DNA from: Parvimonas sp035282405 | GTDB taxonomy: Bacteria; Bacillota; Clostridia; Tissierellales; Peptoniphilaceae | Length of the DNA: 64,000 nt | NCBI RefSeq assembly: GCF_035282405.1 | Contig: NZ_JAYKBP010000002.1 | Span: forward strand, 62,001-126,000 | Reading direction: 5' to 3' | In this document: positions 7,852-15,443 of the stretch, in pieces | Position numbering within the stretch: the stretch's first letter is position 1 | Layout of the letters: each line of letters begins with the position of its first letter | Made by a program: the position numbers and the translations under genes | Notes under the pieces: model-generated | The model's database searches: none | What the model was told of the DNA's origin: nothing | Seen by the model: the letters and a program-made list of their open reading frames with translations, nothing else

Positions 7852-8724
7852 TTAAACCACTTTAACTGACTTAACAAATTTTTTAAAATCTTTCTTTATT
7901 TTTTCTTGTAATTCTAGTGGAGTATTTACTAAATCAATTTCAAATGTAAGCTCTAATACTTCTTCTCCATCTTTATATAAGTATGAATGTTTTTCTATCT
8001 TTTTATTTTTTCCAGAAACTTCTACATAGTATTCTTTATTGTCAATCTCTTTATACTTAAATGATTTTAAATCCCCATGCCATCTTGTCCATGTTTTTTT
8101 TATATCTTCACTTGAAAAACTTTCATATGCAGTATCTATCATAAATCCTATATAGTTATTTTCATATTCTTCATGAATATATATTTGATAAGCATCTGTA
8201 TGTCCATCTTCTATATCTATATATTCATCAGGAAGTAGCTTATAACTAACTTTTGAATCATCTGCTGTTTCAAATCCACCACATTCAAAATCTATATCCT
8301 TAGAATTTAATGCTAAATTGCGTACGGTTTCTCCCAAAACTTCCGGATTAATTGGTAACAATAACTCTACAATATTATTAGGATTCTTACTTCCAATATA
8401 TCCTTTCCCAATACTAACCCAAAGTTCAACCTTGATCCTATCATCATATTTTAAAATCTTTATAAATTTATATTTTTTACAAAATGTGTTATAAGATTTT
8501 ATTCCTGTTATTGTCCAAAAATCTTTTTCAGAATTTTTATGTTTTGAATTTTCTGAATATTCTAATTTAGTTAATATCTCATTTCCAAATTCTGTATTAG
8601 ACATTTCATATGAATAAATTTTATCTTGATATTGACTTACCCATAATCCTCTTTCATCTCTAAGACTATGAACTATTAATATATTATCACTTACATATAC
8701 CGATGTGCTTGCTTTTGATATCAT
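7852..8724 (-). CDS. GGFETADDSK-family protein, putative T7SS immunity (copy 4)
   Basis: 290 residues. The N-terminal half is the same variant as in 2355-3287 and 26358-27248 (STSVYVSDNILIVHSL, KLEYSENSK, TGIKSYNTFCKKYK). The C-terminal half is the short variant (IDTAYESFSSEDIKKTWTR, WHGDLKSFKYKEIDN), which lacks the extra segment found in copies 1-3. It starts 2 nt after the stop of a 30-codon toxin-tail remnant whose GGA GGA codons form its ribosome binding site. It is the first gene of a unit ending at 4.04 kb. Confidence 0.6.
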   Translation of the reverse strand: MISKASTSVYVSDNILIVHSLRDERGLWVSQYQDKIYSYEMSNTEFGNEILTKLEYSENSKHKNSEKDFWTITGIKSYNTFCKKYKFIKILKYDDRIKVELWVSIGKGYIGSKNPNNIVELLLPINPEVLGETVRNLALNSKDIDFECGGFETADDSKVSYKLLPDEYIDIEDGHTDAYQIYIHEEYENNYIGFMIDTAYESFSSEDIKKTWTRWHGDLKSFKYKEIDNKEYYVEVSGKNKKIEKHSYLYKDGEEVLELTFEIDLVNTPLELQEKIKKDFKKFVKSVKVV

Positions 8725-8726
8725 TT

Positions 8727-8819
8727 TTAATTTCCTCCAACTATTATTTTTAATATTATATTGTTCTTATTCGCACATTCAATTACATTATTAATACAAT
8801 TTATTTGACTATTTATTTT
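8727..8819 (-). pseudogene. Remnant of an endonuclease-toxin C-terminus
   Basis: Thirty codons with no start, ending KNNIILKIIVGGN-stop, match the last residues of the effector at 10531 (NGVNLIIVVGGK) and of the orphan domain at 6002. They lie between a promoter and the family gene at 7852-8724. The same 30-codon remnant occurs at 27251-27343, cut at the same homologous position, so both descend from one deletion event. Confidence 0.7.
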
Positions 8820-8821
8820 TT

Positions 8822-8850
8822 ATTATATCACTAATCTAAAAATAATACAA
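8822..8850 (-). promoter_or_regulatory. Promoter of the 8.7-4.1 kb immunity unit
   Basis: On the minus strand TTGTAT (8845-8850), 17-bp spacer, TATAAT (8822-8827). The layout is identical to those at 4.0, 9.55 and 12.7 kb, with the -35 box joined to the T tract of a terminator. Confidence 0.65.
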
Positions 8851-8879
8851 AAAGAGAAGAAATCACATGATTTCTTCTC
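8849..8879 (-). terminator. Terminator after orphan SMI1 copy 2
   Basis: Perfect 11-bp stem GAGAAGAAATC/GATTTCTTCTC (8854-8864, 8869-8879) with loop ACAT, followed on the minus strand by TTTTTG. Confidence 0.85.
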
Positions 8880-8908
8880 TAATTAAACTTATTTTTTAGT
8901 AATAATAT

Positions 8909-9469
8909 TTATAAAATTACCTCTTCTTGAACAATCTTACTGAATTTTTCTATTTCTTTTTTCCAAACTGGACGTAATAATTCAACTTCATCTCCATAAC
9001 CATTTTCTATAGCTATTTTTTCTCTTTCTTCCATTGTATCTATATGTCCAATTTCCTCACTCTTTATATTATTTATAAATTCTGTAAAACTAGAAAATAT
9101 CTTTTTCTTTTTTCCTAGTAAATCATGATATAATAAATAAATAGAGCTATAATCATCTGTTTTTAATGATAAACAATAGTAATCTCCAAGCATATTATCA
9201 GCGATTGGTAAAAATCCTTTTTCTAAATAGCCTTCTAAAACTCCCATTGATTTCATTGATTCAAAACTATAATCTTTATCTACATCTCCTGCTCCATTAA
9301 ATCCACATACATCATCCCATTTTCTTCCAATTTTCACTTCCGAATTATATGTTACTCCACCATTATACTTATCTAAAAATTTAGAATAATCTTCCGACAA
9401 TTTAATTTTTAAATCTTCTTCTAATATTTTTGAAGCATTTTGAATTACTTTGTTTTTTGATATTAACAT
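8909..9469 (-). CDS. SMI1/KNR4-family immunity protein (orphan copy 2)
   Basis: About 186 residues, very similar to 3371-3931 and 12798-13358 (LSEDYSKFLDKYNGG, DNMLGDYYCLSL, YLLYHDLLGKKKK, ending KIVQEEVIL). The conserved tail differs from copy 1 at a few sites and agrees with 12798 there (WKKEIEKFSK instead of WKEQIEEFSK). The start was set at MLISKN behind a GGGAGG site. It is a single-gene unit with its own promoter and terminator, and no toxin adjoins it. Probably a retained or decoy immunity gene for relatives' HNH-type LXG effectors. Confidence 0.8.
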   Translation of the reverse strand: MLISKNKVIQNASKILEEDLKIKLSEDYSKFLDKYNGGVTYNSEVKIGRKWDDVCGFNGAGDVDKDYSFESMKSMGVLEGYLEKGFLPIADNMLGDYYCLSLKTDDYSSIYLLYHDLLGKKKKIFSSFTEFINNIKSEEIGHIDTMEEREKIAIENGYGDEVELLRPVWKKEIEKFSKIVQEEVIL

Positions 9470-9580
9470 ATAGCCTCCCATTTAAAAATTTCCATTATGT
9501 AAATTTACTAAAAATATTCTCATAAATTTTTCACTCAACATTTTCATTATTATATCATTAATATAAAAATAATACAAAAA
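9470..9580. repeat. Intergenic repeat, copy B (pair with 3932-4042)
   Basis: Near-identical to 3932-4042 and in the same place relative to an SMI1 gene and a terminator hairpin. It carries the SMI1 promoter. With the SMI1 gene it gives more than 650 bp of homology 5.5 kb apart in direct orientation, a substrate for deletion or duplication of everything between. Confidence 0.8.
9549..9577 (-). promoter_or_regulatory. Promoter of orphan SMI1 copy 2
   Basis: Minus strand TTGTAT (9572-9577), 17-bp spacer, TATAAT (9549-9554), inside the repeated intergenic block. Confidence 0.65.
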
Positions 9581-9606
9581 GAGAAGAAATCTTGGGATTT
9601 CTTCTC
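9576..9606 (-). terminator. Terminator of effector-immunity unit 2
   Basis: Stem GAGAAGAAATC/GATTTCTTCTC (9581-9591, 9596-9606), loop TTGG, T tract on the minus strand. It ends the transcript carrying the LXG effector at 10531 and its immunity gene. Confidence 0.85.
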
Positions 9607-9644
9607 TTCATAACTTTTAAAATGTAAAAACTTCATTACTATTG

Positions 9645-10526
9645 TTATTTATTAACTACTTTAACTGACTTAACAAATTTTTTAAAATCTTTCTTTATTT
9701 TTTCTTGTAATTCTAATGGAGTATTTACTAAATCAATTTCAAATGTAAGCTCTAATACTTCTTCTCCATCTTTATATAAGTATGAATGTTTTTCTATCTT
9801 TTTATTTTTTCCGATAATTTCTACATAGTATTCTTTGTTGTCAATCTCTTTATACTTAAAAGATTTTAAATCCCCATGCCATCTTGTCCATGTTTTCTTT
9901 ATATCTTCACTTGAAAAACTTTCATATGCAGTATCTATCATAAATCCTATATAGTTATTTTCATATTCTTCATGAATATATATTTGATAAGCATCTGTAT
10001 GTCCATCTTCTATATCTATATATTCATCAGGCAGAAGTTTATAACTAACTTTTGAATCATCTGCTGTTTCAAATCCACCATTCTTAAAATTATTTTCATT
10101 AACCATAAGTAGCAAACTTTTTATTCTATTTATTTCATTATATAAAAATTCTTTTGGACATTCAAAGTAATAATTTTTATCTACTTTATATCCTCCTGAT
10201 TTTGTTGCTAACATTAATTTATAACACTTACAAATGCCATCATCTACAATGATTTTCACAGATGAAAAATTTTTACTAAAACTTGTAAATGATTTAATCC
10301 CAGAAACAGTCCAATACTTAGGTAAAATTTCATTGTTATAGATTGGATTATTAAATGATTTTTCAATTGCCTTATACATATATTTTGATAAATTTTCTAT
10401 TGAAGTAGCGGGTTCCAATATTTCGACCTGATCCAAAGTAGTAGGTATATTAGTTTTTGCTTGCTTAGTATGTGAGCCTATTATATATCCAAATTTTTCA
10501 TTGTAAAAAATAGTAATTCCACTCAT
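9645..10526 (-). CDS. GGFETADDSK-family protein, cognate immunity candidate of LXG effector 2 (copy 5)
   Basis: 293 residues from the ATG of MSGITIF. The N-terminal half matches copy 1 at 178-1107 almost residue for residue (FYNEKFGYIIGSHTKQAKT). From GGFETADDSK on it matches copies 4 and 6 (TAYESFSSEDIKKTWTR). It starts 4 nt after the stop of the LXG effector, and the effector's penultimate GGA GGA codons serve as its Shine-Dalgarno. Direct placement behind an intact effector makes it the best candidate for the immunity protein against that C-terminal endonuclease domain. No family is recognised and no catalytic motif is visible. Confidence 0.65.
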   Translation of the reverse strand: MSGITIFYNEKFGYIIGSHTKQAKTNIPTTLDQVEILEPATSIENLSKYMYKAIEKSFNNPIYNNEILPKYWTVSGIKSFTSFSKNFSSVKIIVDDGICKCYKLMLATKSGGYKVDKNYYFECPKEFLYNEINRIKSLLLMVNENNFKNGGFETADDSKVSYKLLPDEYIDIEDGHTDAYQIYIHEEYENNYIGFMIDTAYESFSSEDIKKTWTRWHGDLKSFKYKEIDNKEYYVEIIGKNKKIEKHSYLYKDGEEVLELTFEIDLVNTPLELQEKIKKDFKKFVKSVKVVNK

Positions 10527-10530
10527 TATT

Positions 10531-12600
10531 TTATTTTCCTCCAACAACTATTATTAAATTAACTCCGTTAATTTTTCCATATTCAACCATTTTGTTTATT
10601 GCATTAATCTGATGTTCATTTAGAGATATATTTGGGACTACAATCTCTAAATTTCTAATTTTTATAGGTAAAGATGCATATTCTTTTCCTGCCCAATCTA
10701 CCATTTCAAAATCTTTTAACTTATTGATATCACTTTTAATAGTATATTCTAATATTTTCCCATTTTGATAAGACTTATCTGATAAATTCCTACTTTTTAT
10801 ACTAGTTACTACTCCATCATCGTATTTATCAACAACTGGGTAATTAGACCCTAAGTTATTGCCTCTTAAACCATCAATTTCTTTTCCTCTTTTAAATTTA
10901 TCTTCTAGCCATATTCTTGCTCTTAATTTTACTTTCTCTACAATTGTATTAAGTTTTAAAAATGAATTGTCTACCGTCAAACTTTTATACACTTTAATCT
11001 TGCCACTAGCATCAGTATATTTCCATATCTGAGATCCATCTTTAAATTTTTCAATTTTTAAGCTTCCTCCCTTTTCAAACCAATTTTTGGGTATTGGGGC
11101 ATTTTTTGGCTTATTATCAGATATAAACTTTGTAACTTTTCCAGGATTATCTAATTTTAATTTTTCCCAGCTATTAAAGTCTTTTACTTCTATAGGTTTT
11201 TCTACAATGTTATCACTCAATTCTACCGGCTTTTCAGGAATATTCCCTTTCGCTACATTCGGATTATCAGTAATGTTTTCTTTTACTTCTATTGGTTTTT
11301 CAATAGCTTTACTATTCAAAGTAAACCTACCAGCAATTTGTGAAGCTTTGTATCCTGCATATATAGAAAATAAAACCTGTCCAATCCTTGCATTTTCTTC
11401 TGAAAATCCAAGTTGTTTTAGTCCATAATAGCCAACTTTTCCTCCTACCCATGCTCCGGCACTTCCTGCTAAAAATTGAAAACCTCCTTTAACAATACTA
11501 TTTGTTTTTCCTATTGGTATAAGTATTGATGAACCTTTTGTAAAAATTTGTCCAGTTATATGGTACAATTTATCATTTCCTAAAAATACAGTATCTCTTA
11601 TAGGATTAATAGCTCCAGTTTTGTTATCTCCTAAAGAGCCATAAATTACATCCTGAGCAGCTTCTGTCATATTAGATACTGAATATGCTACTGTTCCTGT
11701 TCCACATATTTTCCCAGCAAGAACTACTAATGGTATTGCTGATCCTCCCGTTGCTACTATTGCTGCTGTTCCAACTAAAAGTGTAAGTCCTCCAACAATT
11801 AAGTTTTTTATACCTTTATTTCTTCTCTCTTTTGCGAAAATTTGTTTCCATCTAACTTTGTCTCTTTTGTCTGCCTCTTCTATTATATTTTTCCTATTGG
11901 AAAGATATCTATTAGAATTATCAAAAGCAACAGCCAATTCTTTCGCAAAGTCTATTTTAGCTAAGTCTCCTGACTGGTAAGTACTTACATCACGAGCTTT
12001 ACTACTGTAATTTTCCATGAAATTTTTTGTAGATACCAATAACTCCTTGAAAAGTTTTAAATCTTGTGATTGATGCAATTTCTCATAAGCAATTATTCTG
12101 CTATTAAGAGTGTCTAACCCACTAATTAAAAAATTATAGTTAGAAATCATAGTATCATGGCTATTTCCACTGTAACTTATTAAGTCAGAAACTTTATTTT
12201 TGCTAGAAATTAGTAAATCTATCTGATTTGCAAAATTACTTCTAGAATAAGACAATTCATTCCTTAAGTTTACAAAAGTTTGTTCAGAGAGCTTTGCTTT
12301 GGAATCACTATCTATATTATAGTACCCATCTTTATATAACAAGTAAGAATAAGCATAATCCTGAATTAAATTTTGCATCGAAACTAACAAAGTTCCATGA
12401 ACTTCACATAGATATACTTTAATGCTATCCATTGTCTCTCCCTTAAGAGAGGAATCATCAGAAAAATTTTTAATAGCTTCCATAAGATTATTTATTGAAT
12501 TATTCCAAATTGCTATGGAATTGGAGAGTTCTCTTTGAACATTGGCTATATCTTCAAAATGAATTTTATATTCCACTTCAATATATAATTTTTTAATCAA
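10531..12600 (-). CDS. LXG-family T7SS effector 2, CdiA-CT/tRNase-like C-terminus
   Basis: 689 residues from a TTG; a GTG at 12574-12576 matches the start of effector 1. The LXG head (~1-240), glycine-rich hydrophobic middle (ATGGSAIPLVVLAG) and pre-toxin block NPIRDTVFLGNDKLYH are near-identical to effector 1. A linker repeats EKPIEVK-like units. The last ~112 residues (GNNLGSNYPVVDKYDDG, TSIKS, ending LIIVVGGK) resemble the REase-like CdiA-CT/tRNase toxin domain; the family name is from memory. It would leave through the adjacent T7SS and poison competitors. Unlike effector 1 it has no Shine-Dalgarno at either start, and the two small LXG partners are absent upstream, so it looks like a duplicated head whose expression may be weak. 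Confidence 0.75.
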   Translation of the reverse strand: MIKKLYIEVEYKIHFEDIANVQRELSNSIAIWNNSINNLMEAIKNFSDDSSLKGETMDSIKVYLCEVHGTLLVSMQNLIQDYAYSYLLYKDGYYNIDSDSKAKLSEQTFVNLRNELSYSRSNFANQIDLLISSKNKVSDLISYSGNSHDTMISNYNFLISGLDTLNSRIIAYEKLHQSQDLKLFKELLVSTKNFMENYSSKARDVSTYQSGDLAKIDFAKELAVAFDNSNRYLSNRKNIIEEADKRDKVRWKQIFAKERRNKGIKNLIVGGLTLLVGTAAIVATGGSAIPLVVLAGKICGTGTVAYSVSNMTEAAQDVIYGSLGDNKTGAINPIRDTVFLGNDKLYHITGQIFTKGSSILIPIGKTNSIVKGGFQFLAGSAGAWVGGKVGYYGLKQLGFSEENARIGQVLFSIYAGYKASQIAGRFTLNSKAIEKPIEVKENITDNPNVAKGNIPEKPVELSDNIVEKPIEVKDFNSWEKLKLDNPGKVTKFISDNKPKNAPIPKNWFEKGGSLKIEKFKDGSQIWKYTDASGKIKVYKSLTVDNSFLKLNTIVEKVKLRARIWLEDKFKRGKEIDGLRGNNLGSNYPVVDKYDDGVVTSIKSRNLSDKSYQNGKILEYTIKSDINKLKDFEMVDWAGKEYASLPIKIRNLEIVVPNISLNEHQINAINKMVEYGKINGVNLIIVVGGK

Positions 12601-12682
12601 TGCTTAAATTAATTTTTTCATTTAAAATTATAATATCTACATTTAATTGAATAATATTTCAATACTTTTTTATTTTGAAGTT

Positions 12683-12711
12683 ATTATATCATTAATCTAA
12701 GAATAATACAA
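12683..12711 (-). promoter_or_regulatory. Promoter of effector-immunity unit 2
   Basis: Minus strand TTGTAT (12706-12711), 17-bp spacer, TATAAT (12683-12688), about 80 bp before the LXG effector 2 frame. Same architecture as the other unit promoters. Confidence 0.6.
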
Positions 12712-12740
12712 AAAGAGAAGAAATCATTAAATTTCTTCTC
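12710..12740 (-). terminator. Terminator of effector-immunity unit 1
   Basis: Stem GAGAAGAAAT/ATTTCTTCTC (12715-12724, 12731-12740), loop CATTAA, T tract on the minus strand. It separates effector 1 and its SMI1 gene from effector 2. Confidence 0.85.
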
Positions 12741-12797
12741 TAATTAAGTACAACTTTTTTATTGTTTTTTAATAGTCATTACAAAAATTAGTATAAT

Positions 12798-13358
12798 CTA
12801 TAAAATTACCTCTTCTTGAACAATCTTACTAAATTTTTCTATTTCTTTTTTCCAAACTGGACGTAATAATTCAACTTCATCTCCATAACCATTTTCTATA
12901 GCTATTTTTTCTCTTTCTTCCATTGTATCTATATGTCCAATTTCCTCACTCTTTATATTGTTTATAAATTCTGTAAAACTAGAAAATATCTTTTTCTTTT
13001 TTCCTAATAAATCATGATACAATAAATATATAGAGCCATAATCTTCTGTTTTTAATAATATACAATAATAATCTCCAAATATATTATTAGCAATCGGCAG
13101 AAATCCTCTTTTTAAGTAGTTTTCTAGGACACCCATTGATTTCATTGATTCAAAACTATAGTTTTCATTCACTTCTCCTACTCCATTAAATCCGCAAACA
13201 TCTTCCCAATTTCTTCCAATTTTCACTTCCGAATTATATGTTACTCCACCATTATATTTATCTAAGAAATTAGAATAATCCTCCGGTAGTTTAATCTTTA
13301 AATCTTCTTCTAATATTTTTGAAGCATTTTGAATCACTTTATTTTTTGATATTAACAT
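12798..13358 (-). CDS. SMI1/KNR4-family immunity protein of LXG effector 1
   Basis: 186 residues with the SMI1 layout: LPEDYSNFLDKYNGG, DVCGFNGVGEV, LPIANNIFGDYYCILL, YLLYHDLLGK and the tail KIVQEEVIL. Its ATG follows immediately on the stop of effector 1 (TAAATG), and the effector's last codons (AAA GGA GGC AAT) supply the ribosome binding site, so translation is coupled. SMI1 proteins protect against WHH/HNH nuclease effectors such as Bacillus YobL. The protein therefore most likely neutralises the effector's C-terminal nuclease in the cytoplasm. It is the parent type of the orphan copies at 8909, 3371 and 1150. Confidence 0.85.
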   Translation of the reverse strand: MLISKNKVIQNASKILEEDLKIKLPEDYSNFLDKYNGGVTYNSEVKIGRNWEDVCGFNGVGEVNENYSFESMKSMGVLENYLKRGFLPIANNIFGDYYCILLKTEDYGSIYLLYHDLLGKKKKIFSSFTEFINNIKSEEIGHIDTMEEREKIAIENGYGDEVELLRPVWKKEIEKFSKIVQEEVIL

Positions 13359-15143
13359 TTAATTGCCTCCTTTTTTACGATAATAACGTCCTCCATAATG
13401 AGAAAATGTATCATGAATTTGTTTCTTAATAAGTTGAAATACTCCATCATCAGCAGTATGATGAATTTCATAACCATCAATATCTTTAATTCCTCTTTTT
13501 TTAAGTTCTTCAATAACCAATTTTCTATCTAAATATCTACTTTTTGTAAATTTTCCAATATTCACTGTAGCTAATTTTTTATTTCCTTCAAACATAAATT
13601 CTTCAGGAAATTCTATTACTTTTTGTAGTTCTCCATCTATTATTTTAGGAACATATGGAACGCTTATCCCATCAGCGTTAGTATATATCCATACTTGGTC
13701 ACCATTTTTATAAGTTTCAATTCTTATACTTCCACCCTTTTTAAACCAATTTTTTGGTATTGGAGAGCCTAATGGTTTGTTATTCTTTACAAACTCTGTA
13801 ACACTCCCAGGATTATCTAATTTCATTTGTTCCCAGTTATTATAATCTTTTACCTCTATTGGTTTTTCAATAGCTTTACTATTCAAGGTAAATTTACCAG
13901 CATATTTGGAACCGTAATATGCTCCTAACATGGAAACTAGAAACTGTCCAATTCTTGCATTTTCTTCTGAAAATCCAAGTTGTTTCAGTCCATAATAGCC
14001 AACCTTTCCTCCTACCCATGCTCCTGCACTTCCTGCTAAAAATTGAATACTTCCTTTAACAATACTATTTGTTTTTCCTATTGGTATAAGTATTGATGAA
14101 CCGGTTGTAAAAATCTGTCCTAATCCATGGTACAATTTATCATTTCCTAAAAATACCGTATCTCTTATAGGATTAATAGCTCCAGTTTTGTTATCTCCTA
14201 AAGAGCCTAAGATTACATCTTGACCAGCTTCTGTCATATTAGATACTGAATATGCTACTGTTCCTGTTCCACATATTTTCCCAGCAAGAACTACTAATGG
14301 TATTGCTGATCCTCCCGTTGCTACTATTGCTGCTGTTCCAACTAAAAGTGTAAGTCCTCCAACAATTAAGTTTTTTATACCTTTATTTCTTCTCTCTTTT
14401 GCAAAAATTTGTTCCCATCTAACTTTATCTCTTTTGTCTGCCTCTTCTATTATATTTTTCCTATTGGAAAGATATCTATTAGAATTATCTAAAGCAATAG
14501 CTAATTCTTTTGCAAAGTCTATTTTAGCTAAGTCTCCTGATTGGTAGGTGCTTATATCACGAGCTTTATTGCTATAGTTTTCCATGAAATTTCTTGTAGA
14601 TACCAATAACTCCTTAAAAAGCTTTAAATCTTGTGATTGATGCAATTTCTCATATGAAACTATTCTGCTATTAAGGATATCTAAGCTACTAGTTAAAAAA
14701 TTATAGTTATTGATTGTAGTATCATGGCTATTTCCACTGTAACTTATTAAGTCAGAAACTTTATTTTTTGTTGCTACTAGTAAATCTATCTGATTTGCAA
14801 AATTACTTCTAGAATAAGACAATTCATTCCTTAAGTTTACAAAAGTTTGTTCAGAGAGCTTTGCTTTGGAATCACTATCTATATTATAGTACCCATCTTT
14901 ATATAACAAGTAAGAATAAGCATAATCCCGAATTAAATTTTGCATCGAAACTAACAAAGTTCCATGAACTTCATATAGATATACTTTAATGCTATCCATT
15001 GTCTCTCCCTTAAGAGAAGAGTCATCAGAAAAATTTTTAATTGCTTTTAAAAGATTATTTATTGAATTATTCCAAATTGCTATGGAATTGGAGAGTTCTC
15101 TTTGAACATTGGTTATATCTTCAAAATGAATTTTATATTCCAC
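13359..15143 (-). CDS. LXG-family T7SS effector 1 with HNH/WHH-like nuclease C-terminus
   Basis: 594 residues from a GTG with a good AGGAGG site 8 nt away. Residues ~1-240 form the helical LXG domain (VQRELSNSIAIWNNSINNL) that targets effectors to the type VII secretion system. Residues ~260-400 are hydrophobic and pre-toxin segments (TLLVGTAAIVATGGSA, NPIRDTVFLGNDKLYH). The last ~38 residues, GYEIHHTADDGVFQLI then QIHDTFSHYGG, have the paired-His plus GG pattern of WHH-type HNH/Endo VII nucleases, so the product should cut DNA in target cells. The gene follows the DUF5082- and DUF5344-like genes and precedes an SMI1 immunity gene, the same order as Bacillus subtilis ywqH-ywqI-ywqJ. Confidence 0.85.
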   Translation of the reverse strand: MEYKIHFEDITNVQRELSNSIAIWNNSINNLLKAIKNFSDDSSLKGETMDSIKVYLYEVHGTLLVSMQNLIRDYAYSYLLYKDGYYNIDSDSKAKLSEQTFVNLRNELSYSRSNFANQIDLLVATKNKVSDLISYSGNSHDTTINNYNFLTSSLDILNSRIVSYEKLHQSQDLKLFKELLVSTRNFMENYSNKARDISTYQSGDLAKIDFAKELAIALDNSNRYLSNRKNIIEEADKRDKVRWEQIFAKERRNKGIKNLIVGGLTLLVGTAAIVATGGSAIPLVVLAGKICGTGTVAYSVSNMTEAGQDVILGSLGDNKTGAINPIRDTVFLGNDKLYHGLGQIFTTGSSILIPIGKTNSIVKGSIQFLAGSAGAWVGGKVGYYGLKQLGFSEENARIGQFLVSMLGAYYGSKYAGKFTLNSKAIEKPIEVKDYNNWEQMKLDNPGSVTEFVKNNKPLGSPIPKNWFKKGGSIRIETYKNGDQVWIYTNADGISVPYVPKIIDGELQKVIEFPEEFMFEGNKKLATVNIGKFTKSRYLDRKLVIEELKKRGIKDIDGYEIHHTADDGVFQLIKKQIHDTFSHYGGRYYRKKGGN

Positions 15144-15155
15144 TTCAATAACCTC

Positions 15156-15443
15156 CTATTCACCTGTAATTTGATTAAACTTATTTCCAATATCAGAATC
15201 TAAATTAAAGATTTCTTCTCCGGATTTTCTTATCAACTCAATATCTTTTTCTAAAAAAGAAGAATAGGAATTAATAAGAGCAGAAAGTTCTGAAAAATGT
15301 TCTTTATACGAATCCAATACAACAGAATTAGATTTATAATTATAAAACTTAGTTTTAGCATTAGAAAATTCTGAATTAATACTTTTTAAAGCTGAAATAT
15401 GATTAAGAAATAATGTATTATGCAATTGTATAACACTGTACAT
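15156..15443 (-). CDS. Small helical LXG partner (DUF5344-like, WXG100 fold)
   Basis: 95 residues, all helical, size and position of a WXG100-like chaperone. In LXG operons two such small proteins bind the LXG domain and help present the effector to the secretion machine. The central YNYKSNSVVLDSYKEHFSE turn stands where WXG is found in EsxA-type proteins. The start overlaps the preceding stop by 1 nt (TAATG), and the next gene, effector 1, begins 12 bp later. Family assignment is by order and size rather than clear motifs. Confidence 0.65.
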   Translation of the reverse strand: MYSVIQLHNTLFLNHISALKSINSEFSNAKTKFYNYKSNSVVLDSYKEHFSELSALINSYSSFLEKDIELIRKSGEEIFNLDSDIGNKFNQITGE

